From assembly GCF_900103265.1 (NCBI RefSeq), contig NZ_FMWX01000006.1, positions 223,748 through 287,747 of the forward strand: a DNA stretch of 64,000 bases, written 5' to 3'. The position numbers and the translations under genes were made by a program. Of the stretch, positions 8,909 to 17,980 are shown in pieces (position 1 is the first letter of the stretch; the number at the start of each line of letters is the position of its first letter). The notes below the pieces were generated by a model that saw nothing but the letters and a program-made list of their open reading frames with translations, was not told where the DNA came from and did no database searches. Origin of the DNA: Sphingomonas sp. NFR15. Lineage in GTDB: Bacteria; Pseudomonadota; Alphaproteobacteria; Sphingomonadales; Sphingomonadaceae.

Positions 8909-9705
8909 GAACATCCCCTGTGGCCGAGCGCGGTGGCGCGGGTGAGATCGGGGCGCTCGGCCAGCACATGCCCCGACAGCGGCAGATCCAGCGCCTTCAA
9001 CGCGCCGGCGACGAGATCGGCGATCCGTCGCGCGCCGAGTTCGCTGAAATGCGTGTCATCGTCGATCCCCTTGGGAAAGCCGGGCGCGGCGTTGGCGGGG
9101 AGATGCAGGTAATAGCCGCGCGATGCCGCTTCGCCGGTGCGATCGAGCCAGTCGCGCGACAGCGCCTCGAGGTCGATCAGCGGCGTCCGCGTGGTGACGG
9201 AAAGGTCGCGCATCACCGCCGACCAGTCGGCGAAATTCGCCTTGGCCTTGCCGTCCGGCCCGAACATATGCTGCGCGACCGGCGTCACCAGGACGGGAAC
9301 CCCGCGCGCGCCGCGCACCTGCCAGATGAAGCGCAGCAGATTGTCGCGATAGGTGGTCGCCGGATCGGCATAGCGCTCGGGCTTGGCCTTGTAGGCGTCG
9401 TTATGGCCGAACTGGATCAGCACCACGTCGCCCGGCTGCACCCGCGCCATCAGCCCGTCCCAGCGGCCTTCCGCGATGAAGGTGCGCGTGCTGCGCCCCG
9501 CCGTCGCGAGATCGACCACCTCGGTGCCCGCATCGAGCCCGCACGACAGCATCTGCCCCCAGCCGGTCTGCGGATAGGTTTCGGCCCCATAGACCGACGC
9601 GGTCGAATCGCTCGCGATCAGGATCTTGCCGAAGCCCGGCAGCGGCGCGGGGGCGGCGCCAGCCAGCAGCAGCGCGGCGGCGGCGGTGAGGCCGGCGCGG
9701 ATCAT
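8905..9705 (-). CDS. SGNH hydrolase, rhamnogalacturonan-acetylesterase-like
   Basis: Secreted esterase of 266 aa with an N-terminal signal peptide (about residues 1-20). SGNH blocks are visible: ASDSTAS with nucleophile Ser about 34, the block II Gly region (ATAGRSTRTF), GHND (block III) and DDDTHFSELGA (block V Asp/His). The DSTA form of block I and the FGHND context are typical of the rhamnogalacturonan acetylesterase (RhgT/YesT) group, which deacetylates rhamnogalacturonan I. It overlaps the rhamnose dehydrogenase stop and the following esterase start by 4 nt each, tying it to rhamnose catabolism. Confidence 0.85.
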   Translation of the reverse strand: MIRAGLTAAAALLLAGAAPAPLPGFGKILIASDSTASVYGAETYPQTGWGQMLSCGLDAGTEVVDLATAGRSTRTFIAEGRWDGLMARVQPGDVVLIQFGHNDAYKAKPERYADPATTYRDNLLRFIWQVRGARGVPVLVTPVAQHMFGPDGKAKANFADWSAVMRDLSVTTRTPLIDLEALSRDWLDRTGEAASRGYYLHLPANAAPGFPKGIDDDTHFSELGARRIADLVAGALKALDLPLSGHVLAERPDLTRATALGHRGCS

Positions 9706-10466
9706 TGCAGGTTCACGAACATGCCGCCATCGACGAGCAGCGCCGCGCCGGTGACGTAGGCGGCCATGTCGGAGGCGAGGAACACGATCGGCCCGACCAT
9801 GTCCTCCGGCGCGCCGAGCCGGCCGAGCGGGACGCGGCTTTCCATATAGCTGCGCTTGGCCTCGTCGGCGAGGTCGTCCTTGTTGATCTCGGTGAGGATG
9901 GTGCCCGGCAACAGCGAGTTGCAGCGGATCTTGTGCTTGCCGAGCGCGATCGCGGTCGATTGCATCAGCGAATGCACCCCCGCCTTGGTCGGCGTGTAAT
10001 GCGTCTGATATTCGCCGCCGACCAGCGCCGAGATCGACGACACCGCGACGATCGCGCCACCGTGCCCTTGCGCGACCATCTGGTTGGCGGCGGCCTGCAC
10101 CATGAAATAGGCGCCGTGCATGTTGACGCGCATCGTCCGCTCGAACGTTTCGACCGGCATGTCGAGGAAGGCATGGAACGGGCAGATGCCGGCGTTGTTG
10201 ACCATCACGTCGACCTTGCCGAACGCCTCGACCGCCTTGGCGACGAAGTCCTTCGCGGTCTCCGGCTCGGCCACGTCACCCTTCACCGCGAGCCCGCGCT
10301 GCCCGGTCGCCTCGATGGCGGCGATACAGGCTTCGGCATCCTCGTCGCGGCTATGATAGTTGATGACGACATCGGCACCATGCTGCGCCGCGCCGATCGC
10401 GGCGGCGCGGCCGATGCCGGTGGAGGCGCCGGTGACGAGAACGGTCTTGCCTTCGAGCAGCTTCAC
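9702..10466 (-). CDS. LRA1: L-rhamnose 1-dehydrogenase (SDR)
   Basis: First enzyme of non-phosphorylating L-rhamnose catabolism, oxidising L-rhamnose to L-rhamnono-lactone. The 254-aa short-chain dehydrogenase has TGASTGIG (residues 12-19), NNAG and the active-site Tyr/Lys in YTPTK, and ends in the common VDGGMF. Family membership is certain. Substrate identity comes from context: it leads an operon next to an IclR regulator, with the other four enzymes of the pathway on the opposite side, as described for Sphingomonas LRA genes. The next five genes all overlap by 4 nt. Confidence 0.85.
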   Translation of the reverse strand: MKLLEGKTVLVTGASTGIGRAAAIGAAQHGADVVINYHSRDEDAEACIAAIEATGQRGLAVKGDVAEPETAKDFVAKAVEAFGKVDVMVNNAGICPFHAFLDMPVETFERTMRVNMHGAYFMVQAAANQMVAQGHGGAIVAVSSISALVGGEYQTHYTPTKAGVHSLMQSTAIALGKHKIRCNSLLPGTILTEINKDDLADEAKRSYMESRVPLGRLGAPEDMVGPIVFLASDMAAYVTGAALLVDGGMFVNLQ

Positions 10467-10488
10467 GTGAGCGTTTCCTCTTCTGTGG

Positions 10489-11313
10489 TTATCGCCTTGG
10501 GCGGCGGTTTGGCCGGGCGCCGGGCACCCAGCCGAGATCGGTGCCGATCTGGTCGGCGGTCGCGCGCACCTCGCCGCTGAGCGCGGCCATGCGTGCGTCG
10601 TCCATATATTGCGCGGCGCTCGACAGGCTGATCGCGGCGATGATCCGGCCCGACGCGTCGCGCACCGGCGCGGCGACGCAGCGGATCAGATCCTCGTTCT
10701 CCTCGAGATCATAGGCATGGCCGGCGGCGACATAGCCCCGCATCCGTTCGGCCCAGGCCGCGTAATCGACCGCCGGCGCGCCGCGCGCGCGCGACGCCTC
10801 GAACAGCGCGGGCCATTCGGCCTCGGGCGTGTCGAGCAGCAGCGCCTTGCCCAGCCCGGTCGAGGATAGCGGGTGACGGTCGCCGATCCGGCTGGAGATA
10901 TCGACGCGGCGGCGGCCTGGAATCTTGTCGAGATACAGCGCCAGATCGGTATCGAGCCGGCCGAGATGCACCGTGTCCTCGCTGCGCGCGGCGAGCGCCT
11001 CCAGCCGGGGCCGCGCGATCCGCACGATATCGGCCTGGCTCTGCGCGAGGAAACCGAGCTGGAGCAGCTTCGGCCCGAGCTGATATCCCTCGCGCGGCAG
11101 GAAGGTGAGGAAGCCGCGATCGGCGAGCGCGTTGGCGAGCCGGTGCGTGGTCGATCGCGTCAGCCCCATCGCCGCCGACAGGTCGGCGAGCTTGACCGGC
11201 CCGTCGATGACCTTGTCGAGCATGTCGAGCCCGCGCAGCAGCGTCTGGCTGCCCTGAATCTTGGTGCGCTCCTCGCCGCTTTCCGATTCTTCGTTTGACG
11301 GGGCATGTCTCAT
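10489..11313 (-). CDS. IclR-family regulator of L-rhamnose genes
   Basis: Transcriptional regulator, 274 aa. The N-terminal winged helix (about residues 20-85: TLLRGLDMLDKVI, LSAAMGLTRSTTHRLANALADRGFL written in two parts) is followed by an IclR effector domain (DTVHLGRLDTD, SSTGLGKALL, ISLSSAAQYMDD). It is divergent from rhmD and 22 bases upstream of the rhamnose dehydrogenase operon on the same strand, so it can control both arms. An upstream TTG is possible, but the ATG at 11313 follows an AGGATA site. The inverted repeat at 11317-11336 overlaps its leader, suggesting autoregulation. The effector is probably rhamnose or a pathway intermediate (inference). Confidence 0.88.
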   Translation of the reverse strand: MRHAPSNEESESGEERTKIQGSQTLLRGLDMLDKVIDGPVKLADLSAAMGLTRSTTHRLANALADRGFLTFLPREGYQLGPKLLQLGFLAQSQADIVRIARPRLEALAARSEDTVHLGRLDTDLALYLDKIPGRRRVDISSRIGDRHPLSSTGLGKALLLDTPEAEWPALFEASRARGAPAVDYAAWAERMRGYVAAGHAYDLEENEDLIRCVAAPVRDASGRIIAAISLSSAAQYMDDARMAALSGEVRATADQIGTDLGWVPGARPNRRPRR

Positions 11314-11316
11314 CAA

Positions 11317-11336
11317 TTAATATCCTATCCCATTAA
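11317..11336. promoter_or_regulatory. Candidate IclR operator TTAAT-N10-ATTAA
   Basis: An AT-rich inverted repeat stands out in GC-rich DNA between the divergent iclR and rhmD genes. It covers the ribosome-binding region of iclR and lies about 150 bases upstream of rhmD. A second region, TGTGGAAC..GATTCC..CACA (about 11422-11450), is imperfectly symmetrical and may be another site. Confidence 0.45.
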
Positions 11337-11486
11337 GTGAGAAAGTAAACAGCAAAGGGAGGATCGGCGCAGCTTTCTTCGTGAAGATACCCGGATCGTC
11401 CAAGACAACACCGTATCATATTGTGGAACGTCGATGCGATTCCTTTCACATTCTGGATGCTGCCGCCTACGCCCAGGAGATTGCCG

Positions 11487-12680
11487 GTGACGTTGAAGAG
11501 CCTGTCGAAGATCAAGCACGTCCGCGCCTTCACGGTGCGCGGCGGCGGCGCCGATTATCACGACCAGGGCGAAGGCCATTGGATCGACAACCACATCGCC
11601 ACGCCGATGAGCCGCTATCCCGAATATCGTCAGTCGCGGCAGAGCTTCGGCATCAACGTGCTCGGCACGCTCGTCGTCGAGATCGAGGCGGAGGACGGCA
11701 CGATCGGCTTCGCGGTGACGACCGGCGGCGAACCCGCCTGCTACATCGTCGAGAAGCATCTCGCCCGCTTCCTCGAAGGCCGCAGCCCGCTCGACTACGA
11801 GAAGATCTGGGACCAGATGTACTTCTCGACGCAATATTACGGTCGCAAGGGTCTCGTCATCAACGCGATCTCGGGCGTCGATCTGGCGCTGTGGGATTTG
11901 CTCGGCAAGCTCAGGCAGGAGCCGGTCTATCATATGCTCGGCGGCGCGGTGCGCGACGAGTTGCAATTCTACGCGACCGGCGCGCGCCCCGATATCGCCA
12001 AGGATCTCGGCTTCATCGGCGGCAAGATGGCGTTGCATCATGGCCCCGCCGAGGGTGTCGAGGGCCTCAAGAAGAACATCGCCGAACTCGCCGACATGCG
12101 CGAGCGCGTCGGCCCGGATTTCTGGCTGATGTGGGATTGCTGGATGGCGCTCGACGTCGATTATGCGACCCGCCTCGCGATCGCCGCGCACGAACATGGC
12201 CTCAAGTGGATCGAGGAGGCGATCAGCCCGGACGATTATTGGGGTTACGCCGAGCTGCGCCGCAACGTGCCGCGCGGGATGCTGGTGACCACCGGCGAGC
12301 ATGAGGCGACGCGCTGGGGCTTCCGCATGCTGCTCGACATGGAATGCTGCGACATCATCCAGCCCGATGTCGGCTGGTGTGGCGGGATCACCGAGTTGCT
12401 CAAGATCAGCGCGCTCGCCGACGCGAAGGGCAAGATGGTCGTGCCGCACGGATCATCGGTGTACAGCTATCACTTCGTCATCACCCGCCACAACTCGCCG
12501 TTCGCCGAGTTCCTGATGATGCACCCCGGCCCGACCGAAGTGGTGCCGATGTTCGCGCCGCAACTGCTCGGCGAGCCGGTGCCCGAGAACGGCCGCCTCA
12601 AGGCGAGCGCGCTCGACGCGCCCGGCTTCGGCGTCACCTTCAATCCCGATGTGGCGACGCACCGCCCCTACACCCACTGA
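11487..12680 (+). CDS. rhmD: L-rhamnonate dehydratase
   Basis: Enolase-superfamily enzyme, 397 aa, removing water from L-rhamnonate to give 2-keto-3-deoxy-L-rhamnonate. Metal-ligand segments are [11 protein letters not shown] (Asp), EEAISPDDY (Glu) and [10 protein letters not shown] (Glu); the C-terminal [10 protein letters not shown] is typical of RhmD. The GTG at 11487 has AGGAG seven bases upstream and gives a family-length protein; the frame is open further up to a TTG at 11421 without such support. It heads the plus-strand rhamnose operon. Confidence 0.92.
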   Translation: MTLKSLSKIKHVRAFTVRGGGADYHDQGEGHWIDNHIATPMSRYPEYRQSRQSFGINVLGTLVVEIEAEDGTIGFAVTTGGEPACYIVEKHLARFLEGRSPLDYEKIWDQMYFSTQYYGRKGLVINAISGVDLALWDLLGKLRQEPVYHMLGGAVRDELQFYATGARPDIAKDLGFIGGKMALHHGPAEGVEGLKKNIAELADMRERVGPDFWLMWDCWMALDVDYATRLAIAAHEHGLKWIEEAISPDDYWGYAELRRNVPRGMLVTTGEHEATRWGFRMLLDMECCDIIQPDVGWCGGITELLKISALADAKGKMVVPHGSSVYSYHFVITRHNSPFAEFLMMHPGPTEVVPMFAPQLLGEPVPENGRLKASALDAPGFGVTFNPDVATHRPYTH

Positions 12681-12702
12681 TCCTCCAGACAGCGAGACCT
12701 TC

Positions 12703-13560
12703 ATGAAACTCTGCCGCTTCGGCCCAATGGGCCAGGAAAAGCCGGGCATCGTCGATGCCGACGGCCAGCTTCGCGACCTGTCGGGCGTGATCGACGACCT
12801 GACGATCGCGACGCTTCCCGCCGCGCTCGCCGCCAACGTCGCCCCGCTGCCGCTCGCCGAGGGGACGCCGCGCTACGGCGTGCCGCTGAAAGGTGTCGGC
12901 AAGATCGTCGCGATCGGGCTCAACTACCGCGATCATGCGATCGAATCGAACCTGCCGATCCCGACCGAGCCGATGATGTTCATGAAGGCGGTGTCGAGCC
13001 TCTCCGGACCCAATGACGACGTGATGCTGCCCAAGGATTCGACCCATGGCGACTGGGAAGTCGAGCTCGGCGTCATCATCGGCAAGACCTGCCGCTATGT
13101 CAGCGAGGAGGACGCGCTCGGCCATGTCGCCGGCTATACGCTCGTCAACGACGTGTCGGAGCGGTTCAACCAGAAGCGGCGCGGCAGCCAGTGGAGCAAG
13201 GGCAAGGGCCATGACACCTTCTGCCCGACCGGCCCGTGGCTGGTGACGCCCGACGAGGTCGGCGACTGCCAGGATCTCGGCATGGCGCTCGACGTCAACG
13301 GCGCGCGGATGCAGACCGGGAACACGAAGACGATGATCTTCGACGTCAAGCAGCTCCTTTCCTATGTGAGTGAGTATATCACGCTGTATCCGGGCGATCT
13401 CGTCATCACCGGCACGCCACCGGGCGTGGGCGAGGGCAAGAAGCCCGAGGCGATCTACCTCAAGGCGGGCGATGTGATGGAACTCGCGATCGACAAGCTC
13501 GGCACGCAGCGCCAGCAGGTCGTCGCGTGGCGCCACCTCGGCGAAGGTACGCTCGCGTGA
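12703..13560 (+). CDS. LRA6: 2,4-diketo-3-deoxy-L-rhamnonate hydrolase (FAH family)
   Basis: Fumarylacetoacetate-hydrolase-family protein, 285 aa, expected to cleave 2,4-diketo-3-deoxy-L-rhamnonate to pyruvate and L-lactate, the last step of the diketo-hydrolase pathway. FAH motifs: GLNYRDHAIESNLP, DWEVELGVIIGK (Glu/Asp metal ligands), and ITGTPPGVGEGKKP near the C-terminus. It sits between rhamnonate dehydratase and the deoxyrhamnonate dehydrogenase, and its stop overlaps the next start (GTGA). Sequence gives the family; the neighbours give the substrate. Confidence 0.88.
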   Translation: MKLCRFGPMGQEKPGIVDADGQLRDLSGVIDDLTIATLPAALAANVAPLPLAEGTPRYGVPLKGVGKIVAIGLNYRDHAIESNLPIPTEPMMFMKAVSSLSGPNDDVMLPKDSTHGDWEVELGVIIGKTCRYVSEEDALGHVAGYTLVNDVSERFNQKRRGSQWSKGKGHDTFCPTGPWLVTPDEVGDCQDLGMALDVNGARMQTGNTKTMIFDVKQLLSYVSEYITLYPGDLVITGTPPGVGEGKKPEAIYLKAGDVMELAIDKLGTQRQQVVAWRHLGEGTLA

Positions 13561-14306
13561 GCGCCTATGCGGGCCGGTTCGCGGGGCGCACCGCGATCGT
13601 GACCGGCGGCGCCTCCGGGCTCGGCAAGGCGGTCGCCAAGCGTATCGTCGCCGAGGGCGGCACCGTCGCCCTGTGGGATGTCAACGCCGACGCCTTGGCC
13701 GCCGCGCAGGAGGAGACCGGCGCGGCCGCGGTGTTCGCGCTCGACGTATCCGATCAGGCGCAGGTCGAGGCGGCGGCGGCAGGTGCCAATGACGCGCTCG
13801 GCAAGATCGACATCCTCGTCAATTCGGCGGGCATCACCGGCGCGACCGCGCCGTTGCATGAGTATCCGCTCGAAAGCTGGCGGCGGGTGATCGACATCAA
13901 CCTCAACGGGCTGTTCTATTGCTGCCGCGCGGTGGTGCCGTTCATGCTCGCGAACGGCTATGGCCGCATCGCCAACCTCGCCTCGGTCGCGGGCAAGGAG
14001 GGCAATCCCAATGCCTCGGCCTATTCGGCGTCGAAGGCGGGGGTGATCGGCCTCACCAAGTCACTCGGCAAGGAACTCGCCGAGAAGGGCGTGATCGCCA
14101 ACGCGCTGACCCCGGCGACCTTCGAAAGCCCGATCCTCGCGCAATTGCCGCAGAGCCAGGTCGATTACATGCGCTCCAAGATCCCGATGGGTCGCCTCGG
14201 CGAGGTTGATGAAAGCGCGGCGATGGTATGCTTCATGGTCAGCGAGGAATGCAGCTTCACCACGGCCTCCACGTTCGACACATCGGGCGGGCGGACGACA
14301 TTCTAG
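13557..14306 (+). CDS. LRA5: 2-keto-3-deoxy-L-rhamnonate 4-dehydrogenase (SDR)
   Basis: Short-chain dehydrogenase, 249 aa, predicted to oxidise 2-keto-3-deoxy-L-rhamnonate at C4 to the 2,4-diketo acid used by the hydrolase. It shows TGGASGLG (about residues 13-20), NSAGITG and YSASK, ending TSGGRTTF. The GTG start at 13557 overlaps the upstream stop. Its presence together with the hydrolase, and the absence of an aldolase gene nearby, indicate the diketo-hydrolase branch rather than the aldolase (LRA4) branch. It is followed by a palindromic repeat. Confidence 0.85.
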   Translation: MSAYAGRFAGRTAIVTGGASGLGKAVAKRIVAEGGTVALWDVNADALAAAQEETGAAAVFALDVSDQAQVEAAAAGANDALGKIDILVNSAGITGATAPLHEYPLESWRRVIDINLNGLFYCCRAVVPFMLANGYGRIANLASVAGKEGNPNASAYSASKAGVIGLTKSLGKELAEKGVIANALTPATFESPILAQLPQSQVDYMRSKIPMGRLGEVDESAAMVCFMVSEECSFTTASTFDTSGGRTTF

Positions 14307-14338
14307 CCGACCGCCGTTCGTGCTGATGCCGAACCCTT

Positions 14339-14459
14339 CCGTTCGTGCTGAGCTTGTCGAAGCACGCGTCCCAAGGCGGACCGGGTGAGGCACGCCCCCT
14401 TCGGCTGGCTGGCAAAGCCAGCCGCTCAGGACAGGCTTCGACAGGCTCAGGGCCAACGG
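14339..14459. repeat. Dispersed palindromic repeat unit (family A)
   Basis: Left arm CCGTTCGTGCTGAGCTTGTC continuing into GAAGCACG (from 14339); the imperfect right arm CAGGCTTCGACAGGCTCAGG ends near 14459. A smaller hairpin GGCTGGC..GCCAGCC lies inside (about 14404-14423). It separates LRA5 from LRA2 within a same-strand gene run, so it lies inside the likely transcript. Confidence 0.75.
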
Positions 14460-14520
14460 AGCCTGAAATCGTACCGCGCGACTGTCCGCCAAGAGACAGC
14501 GTCGCCACCCAGGAGAGTGC

Positions 14521-15423
14521 ATGTCCGAGCAACGTCCCTTCGTCGACGCCCATGTCCACCTCTGGGATCTGGCGCATCTGCGCTATCCCTGGCTGACGCC
14601 GCCGTTCGCCGATGACGGCCCCAACGGCAGCGTCGAACCGATCGCGCGCACCTATCTGCTCGACGATTACCTCGCCGATGCCGCCGGCTGGGACGTGCGC
14701 GGGATCGTCCATGTCGATGCCGGCGCCGATGCCGCCGATGCGCTCGCCGAGACCGACTGGCTCCAGCGGATCGCTGATGGACGCGGCATGCCCAATGCGA
14801 TCGTCGCCTTCGCCGCGCTCGACGATCCGGACGTTGATGCGCTGCTCGCCGCGCATGCGGCGCGCGCCAATGTTCGCGGTATCCGCCACATCGTCAACTG
14901 GCATGCCGACGCCCGGCGTACCTACACGCCCCGCGACGTGACGCGCGACGACGCCTGGGCCGCCGGCTTCGCGCTGCTGGGCAGCTACGGCCTCAGCTTC
15001 GATCTGCAAGCCTATGCCGGCCAGTTCCCCGGCCTCGCGCCCCTCATCGCGCGCCACCCGGAAATTTCGGTCATCATCAACCACATGGGGATGATGATCC
15101 CCGGCGAGGAAGCCGACTGGCGCGGCGGCATGGCCGCGCTGGCGGCGCTTCCCAACGTCTCGGTCAAGCTGTCGGGCATCGGCTTCAGCGACCGCCGCTG
15201 GACCGCGGGGCTCGCGCGCGACCAGATCCGCGGCGCGATCGACCTGTTCGGGACCGACCGCGCGATGTTCGCGAGCGATTTCCCGACCGACAAATTGTTC
15301 GGCAGCTTCGCGCGGCACCTCGACACCTATGCCGACATCGTCGCCGATCTGACCGCCGGGGAGCGCCACGCGCTGTTCGCCGGCAACGCCAATCGCATCT
15401 ATCGACTGGGCCTGACGCTATGA
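14521..15423 (+). CDS. LRA2: L-rhamnono-gamma-lactonase (amidohydrolase 2 family)
   Basis: Hydrolyses L-rhamnono-lactone to L-rhamnonate. The 300-aa TIM-barrel protein has the metal motif VDAHVHLWD at residues 8-16, then INHMGMM and SDFPTDKLF towards the C-terminus, matching sugar-lactone amidohydrolases. An AGGAGAG ribosome site precedes the ATG. The stop overlaps the rhaT start (ATGA). With rhamnose dehydrogenase and rhamnonate dehydratase adjacent, the substrate is well supported by context. Confidence 0.88.
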   Translation: MSEQRPFVDAHVHLWDLAHLRYPWLTPPFADDGPNGSVEPIARTYLLDDYLADAAGWDVRGIVHVDAGADAADALAETDWLQRIADGRGMPNAIVAFAALDDPDVDALLAAHAARANVRGIRHIVNWHADARRTYTPRDVTRDDAWAAGFALLGSYGLSFDLQAYAGQFPGLAPLIARHPEISVIINHMGMMIPGEEADWRGGMAALAALPNVSVKLSGIGFSDRRWTAGLARDQIRGAIDLFGTDRAMFASDFPTDKLFGSFARHLDTYADIVADLTAGERHALFAGNANRIYRLGLTL

Positions 15424-16487
15424 ACGGCAATCCCAACCCGCTGATCGGCGTACTCTACCACTGGCTCGGCGGGTTCGCCTCGGCGACCTTCTACGTGCCC
15501 TATCGTGGCGTGAAGCGGTGGTCCTGGGAGATCTACTGGCTGACCGGGGGCGTCTTCTCGTGGCTGATCGCGCCGTGGTTCTTCGCATCGCTGCAGACCA
15601 ACGATCTGCTCGGCGTGCTCGGGCAGGCGCCGCTGCCGACCTTGCTGTGGCCGGTGGTGTTCGGGCTGCTCTGGGGGTTCGGCGGGCTGACCTATGGGCT
15701 GACGATGCGCTATCTCGGCCTGTCGCTCGGCATGGCGGTGGTGCTCGGGCTGTGCACCTTGTTCGGCACGCTGATCCCGCCGCTCGTCCAGGGGGATTTC
15801 GCGGCCAAGCTGCTCGACACCGCGTCCGGGCGGATCGTGCTGCTCGGCCTTGCCATCACGCTCGCGGGGATCGCCACGGTCGCGCTCGCCGGCGCGCGCA
15901 AGGACGCGGCGCTGAGCGATGCGGAAAAGGCTGCGACCGTGGCCGAGTTCGACTTCCGCAAGGGCGTCGCGGTTGCGATCTTTTCGGGTGTCATGTCCTC
16001 CTGCTTCGCGTTCGGGCTGGCGGCGGGCGAGCCGATCAAGGCGATCTCCGCCGCCGCCGGCACCGGCCCGCTGTGGACCGGGCTGCCGATCCTGTGCCTG
16101 GTGATGTTCGGCGGGCTGGTCACCAACGGGCTGTGGTGCGCGTGGCTGATCGTGAAGAACCGCAGCGCCGGCCAGTGGCTCGGGCGCGGTACGGTCGCGG
16201 CGGGCGCGCCGCTCGGGCTCAACTACCTGCTCTCGGCGCTCGCCGGGACGATGTGGTATTTCCAGTTCTTCTTCTACACGATGGGCGAAAGCCAGATGGG
16301 CCGGTTCGGCTTTTCGAGCTGGACGCTGCACATGGCGAGCATCATCATTTTCGGCACCTTGTGGGGCTTCGCCTTCAAGGAATGGAAAGCCGCCGCGCCG
16401 CGCGTCAGGGCGATGGTGTGGACCGGCATCGGCCTGCTCGTGTTCGCGACGGTGGTGATCGGCTACGGCAACAGCCTGGGGGGATGA
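15420..16487 (+). CDS. rhaT: L-rhamnose/H+ symporter RhaT
   Basis: Inner-membrane sugar-proton symporter of the drug/metabolite transporter superfamily, 355 aa with about ten hydrophobic helices. N-terminal blocks such as WSWEIYWLTGGVFSWLIAPW and later GGLTYGLTMRYLGLSLGMAV are characteristic of RhaT. It starts within the lactonase stop codon. Here it feeds an oxidative rhamnose pathway instead of the isomerase-kinase-aldolase pathway it serves in enterobacteria; rhaA, rhaB and rhaD are absent from the window. Confidence 0.93.
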   Translation: MNGNPNPLIGVLYHWLGGFASATFYVPYRGVKRWSWEIYWLTGGVFSWLIAPWFFASLQTNDLLGVLGQAPLPTLLWPVVFGLLWGFGGLTYGLTMRYLGLSLGMAVVLGLCTLFGTLIPPLVQGDFAAKLLDTASGRIVLLGLAITLAGIATVALAGARKDAALSDAEKAATVAEFDFRKGVAVAIFSGVMSSCFAFGLAAGEPIKAISAAAGTGPLWTGLPILCLVMFGGLVTNGLWCAWLIVKNRSAGQWLGRGTVAAGAPLGLNYLLSALAGTMWYFQFFFYTMGESQMGRFGFSSWTLHMASIIIFGTLWGFAFKEWKAAAPRVRAMVWTGIGLLVFATVVIGYGNSLGG

Positions 16488-16497
16488 GCGTGCCCTA

Positions 16498-16581
16498 CCG
16501 TTCGCACTGAGCGAAGTCGAAGTGCGGGCCCCAGGCGAATCGCAGGTGGCACGTGCTTCGACTTCGCTCAGCACGAACGGG
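16498..16581. repeat. Dispersed palindromic repeat unit (family A)
   Basis: Arms CCGTTCGCACTGAGCGAAGT.. and ..ACTTCGCTCAGCACGAACGG enclose a short GC-rich loop. It lies between the convergent rhaT and SGNH hydrolase genes, where it could terminate both transcripts. Confidence 0.85.
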
Positions 16582-16599
16582 TTGAGGGGGCGCGTTGGG

Positions 16600-17781
16600 C
16601 TACCGCAGCAGCTTGAGGTCGATCGCCGCCGCCATCGCGGTGAAGCCCGCGTCGTTCGGGTGGAGCGCGTCGCCGCTGTCATACGCCTTGGCGAACCGAT
16701 CGGGATCGGCCGGATCGGCGACCGCCTTGGCCATATCGACATAACCGTCGGCGACGGTGTTGGTGCGAATCCAGGTGTTGACCTGCTTGCGCACCGCCTC
16801 GCCCTCAGCGCCCCAATAGCCCGCGCCCTTGTACGGCAGGATCGTCGCGAAGATCACCTTCACGCCCTTGTCGTGCGCGCGCGCGACCATCTGGCGATAG
16901 CCGCCGGTAAGATCGGCGACAGTCGGCAGCGGCGTCTTGCGCGCGGTCGCGCCGCCGATGTCGTTGACGCCTTCGAGCACGATGACGTGTGACACGCCGG
17001 GGATTGACAGCACATCGCGGTCGAAGCGCGCGAGCGCGTTGTTGCCCGCGCCCTCGGCCAGCACGCGGTTGCCGCTGATGCCGAGGTTGGCGACGCCGAC
17101 GCTGGTGCGCCCCGCTTTCTGCAACCGCTCGGCGAGCTGATCGGGCCAGCGCGTGTCGGCGTCGGCGGTGGCGCGCACCCCGTCGGTGATCGAATCGCCG
17201 AACGCGACCACGGTCGATCCGCGCTGCGGCGTGTCGACGTCGATCGCGTCGATCACCATCCGCTGGGTGAACTTGGTCGCGCCGTCGAGCGTCGCCGCGC
17301 CGGTCTGGTCGCCCGCCGCGATCCACGCGGTCGCCGCGGCATAGCCGTGGACGGTCGGATCGGGCGCGCCTTGCGGGAAATACAGGCTGATCGCGACATG
17401 CGCGAGCGGCGCGACGCGCAGCGCGATCGGATCGCTCACCAGCGGCGCGCGATCGGGAATGGTCGGCGCGGCGACGCCGTCGAAGGTGACCGCGCGGTCG
17501 CTGCCGGGCACGATCTTGCCGCTCGCATCGACCAGCGCGACATGAACGCTGCCGAGCTTGAGCGCGCTCGCCGACAGTTCGTTGGTCAGCCGCAGCCTTA
17601 TGCGCGTGCCGCCGCTGCTGATCCGTACCACCTGGCGCAGCGTCCGCCCGGTCAGGTCGGGCAGGTCGCCGGGTTTGCCCGGACTCTGCGGCGCGACCGC
17701 CCAACTCCGCGACCAGGCGGCGACGCCCGGCGTGGGCAGCGCGAGCGCGGCGACGATCAGCAACGGCAGGCTGGCTTTCAT
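16600..17781 (-). CDS. Secreted SGNH/GDSL hydrolase
   Basis: Signal peptide (about residues 1-21) then a 393-aa two-part protein: an N-terminal beta-rich region (LRQVVRISSGGTRIRLRLTN) and a C-terminal SGNH domain with GDSITDG (block I), GISGNRVLAEG, EGVNDIGG (block III) and DALHPNDAGF (block V). This layout is common in bacterial esterases acting on decorated polysaccharides. Its place between rhaT and rhaM suggests a substrate from pectin/rhamnogalacturonan, but specificity cannot be read. It is convergent with rhaT. Confidence 0.85.
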   Translation of the reverse strand: MKASLPLLIVAALALPTPGVAAWSRSWAVAPQSPGKPGDLPDLTGRTLRQVVRISSGGTRIRLRLTNELSASALKLGSVHVALVDASGKIVPGSDRAVTFDGVAAPTIPDRAPLVSDPIALRVAPLAHVAISLYFPQGAPDPTVHGYAAATAWIAAGDQTGAATLDGATKFTQRMVIDAIDVDTPQRGSTVVAFGDSITDGVRATADADTRWPDQLAERLQKAGRTSVGVANLGISGNRVLAEGAGNNALARFDRDVLSIPGVSHVIVLEGVNDIGGATARKTPLPTVADLTGGYRQMVARAHDKGVKVIFATILPYKGAGYWGAEGEAVRKQVNTWIRTNTVADGYVDMAKAVADPADPDRFAKAYDSGDALHPNDAGFTAMAAAIDLKLLR

Positions 17782-17866
17782 GGCAATCTCCTCAAGGGCG
17801 CGGGTAGGGATATGCTCGCTTCAGGCGGGATCTTTGCGAAGGCCGCCGAACGCGTATCGTATCGTG

Positions 17867-17952
17867 TTTTCCCGCGGAAGCGGGAACCCAGAGCCAAGCA
17901 AACACCGATGTGCGGCTCTTGGGACTCTGGACTCCCGCATGCGCGGGAGAAC
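17867..17952. repeat. Palindromic repeat of a second type (family B)
   Basis: TTTTCCCGCGGAAGCGGGAA near 17867 and GACTCCCGCATGCGCGGGAG near 17932-17950 bracket CCCAGAGCC..GGGACTCTGG. Each arm is itself a hairpin. It lies upstream of the SGNH hydrolase and downstream of rhaM, both minus strand. The sequence differs from the family A units. Confidence 0.65.
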
Positions 17953-17980
17953 AAGAAGCGGCTTTCGCATACGTTTTGAG

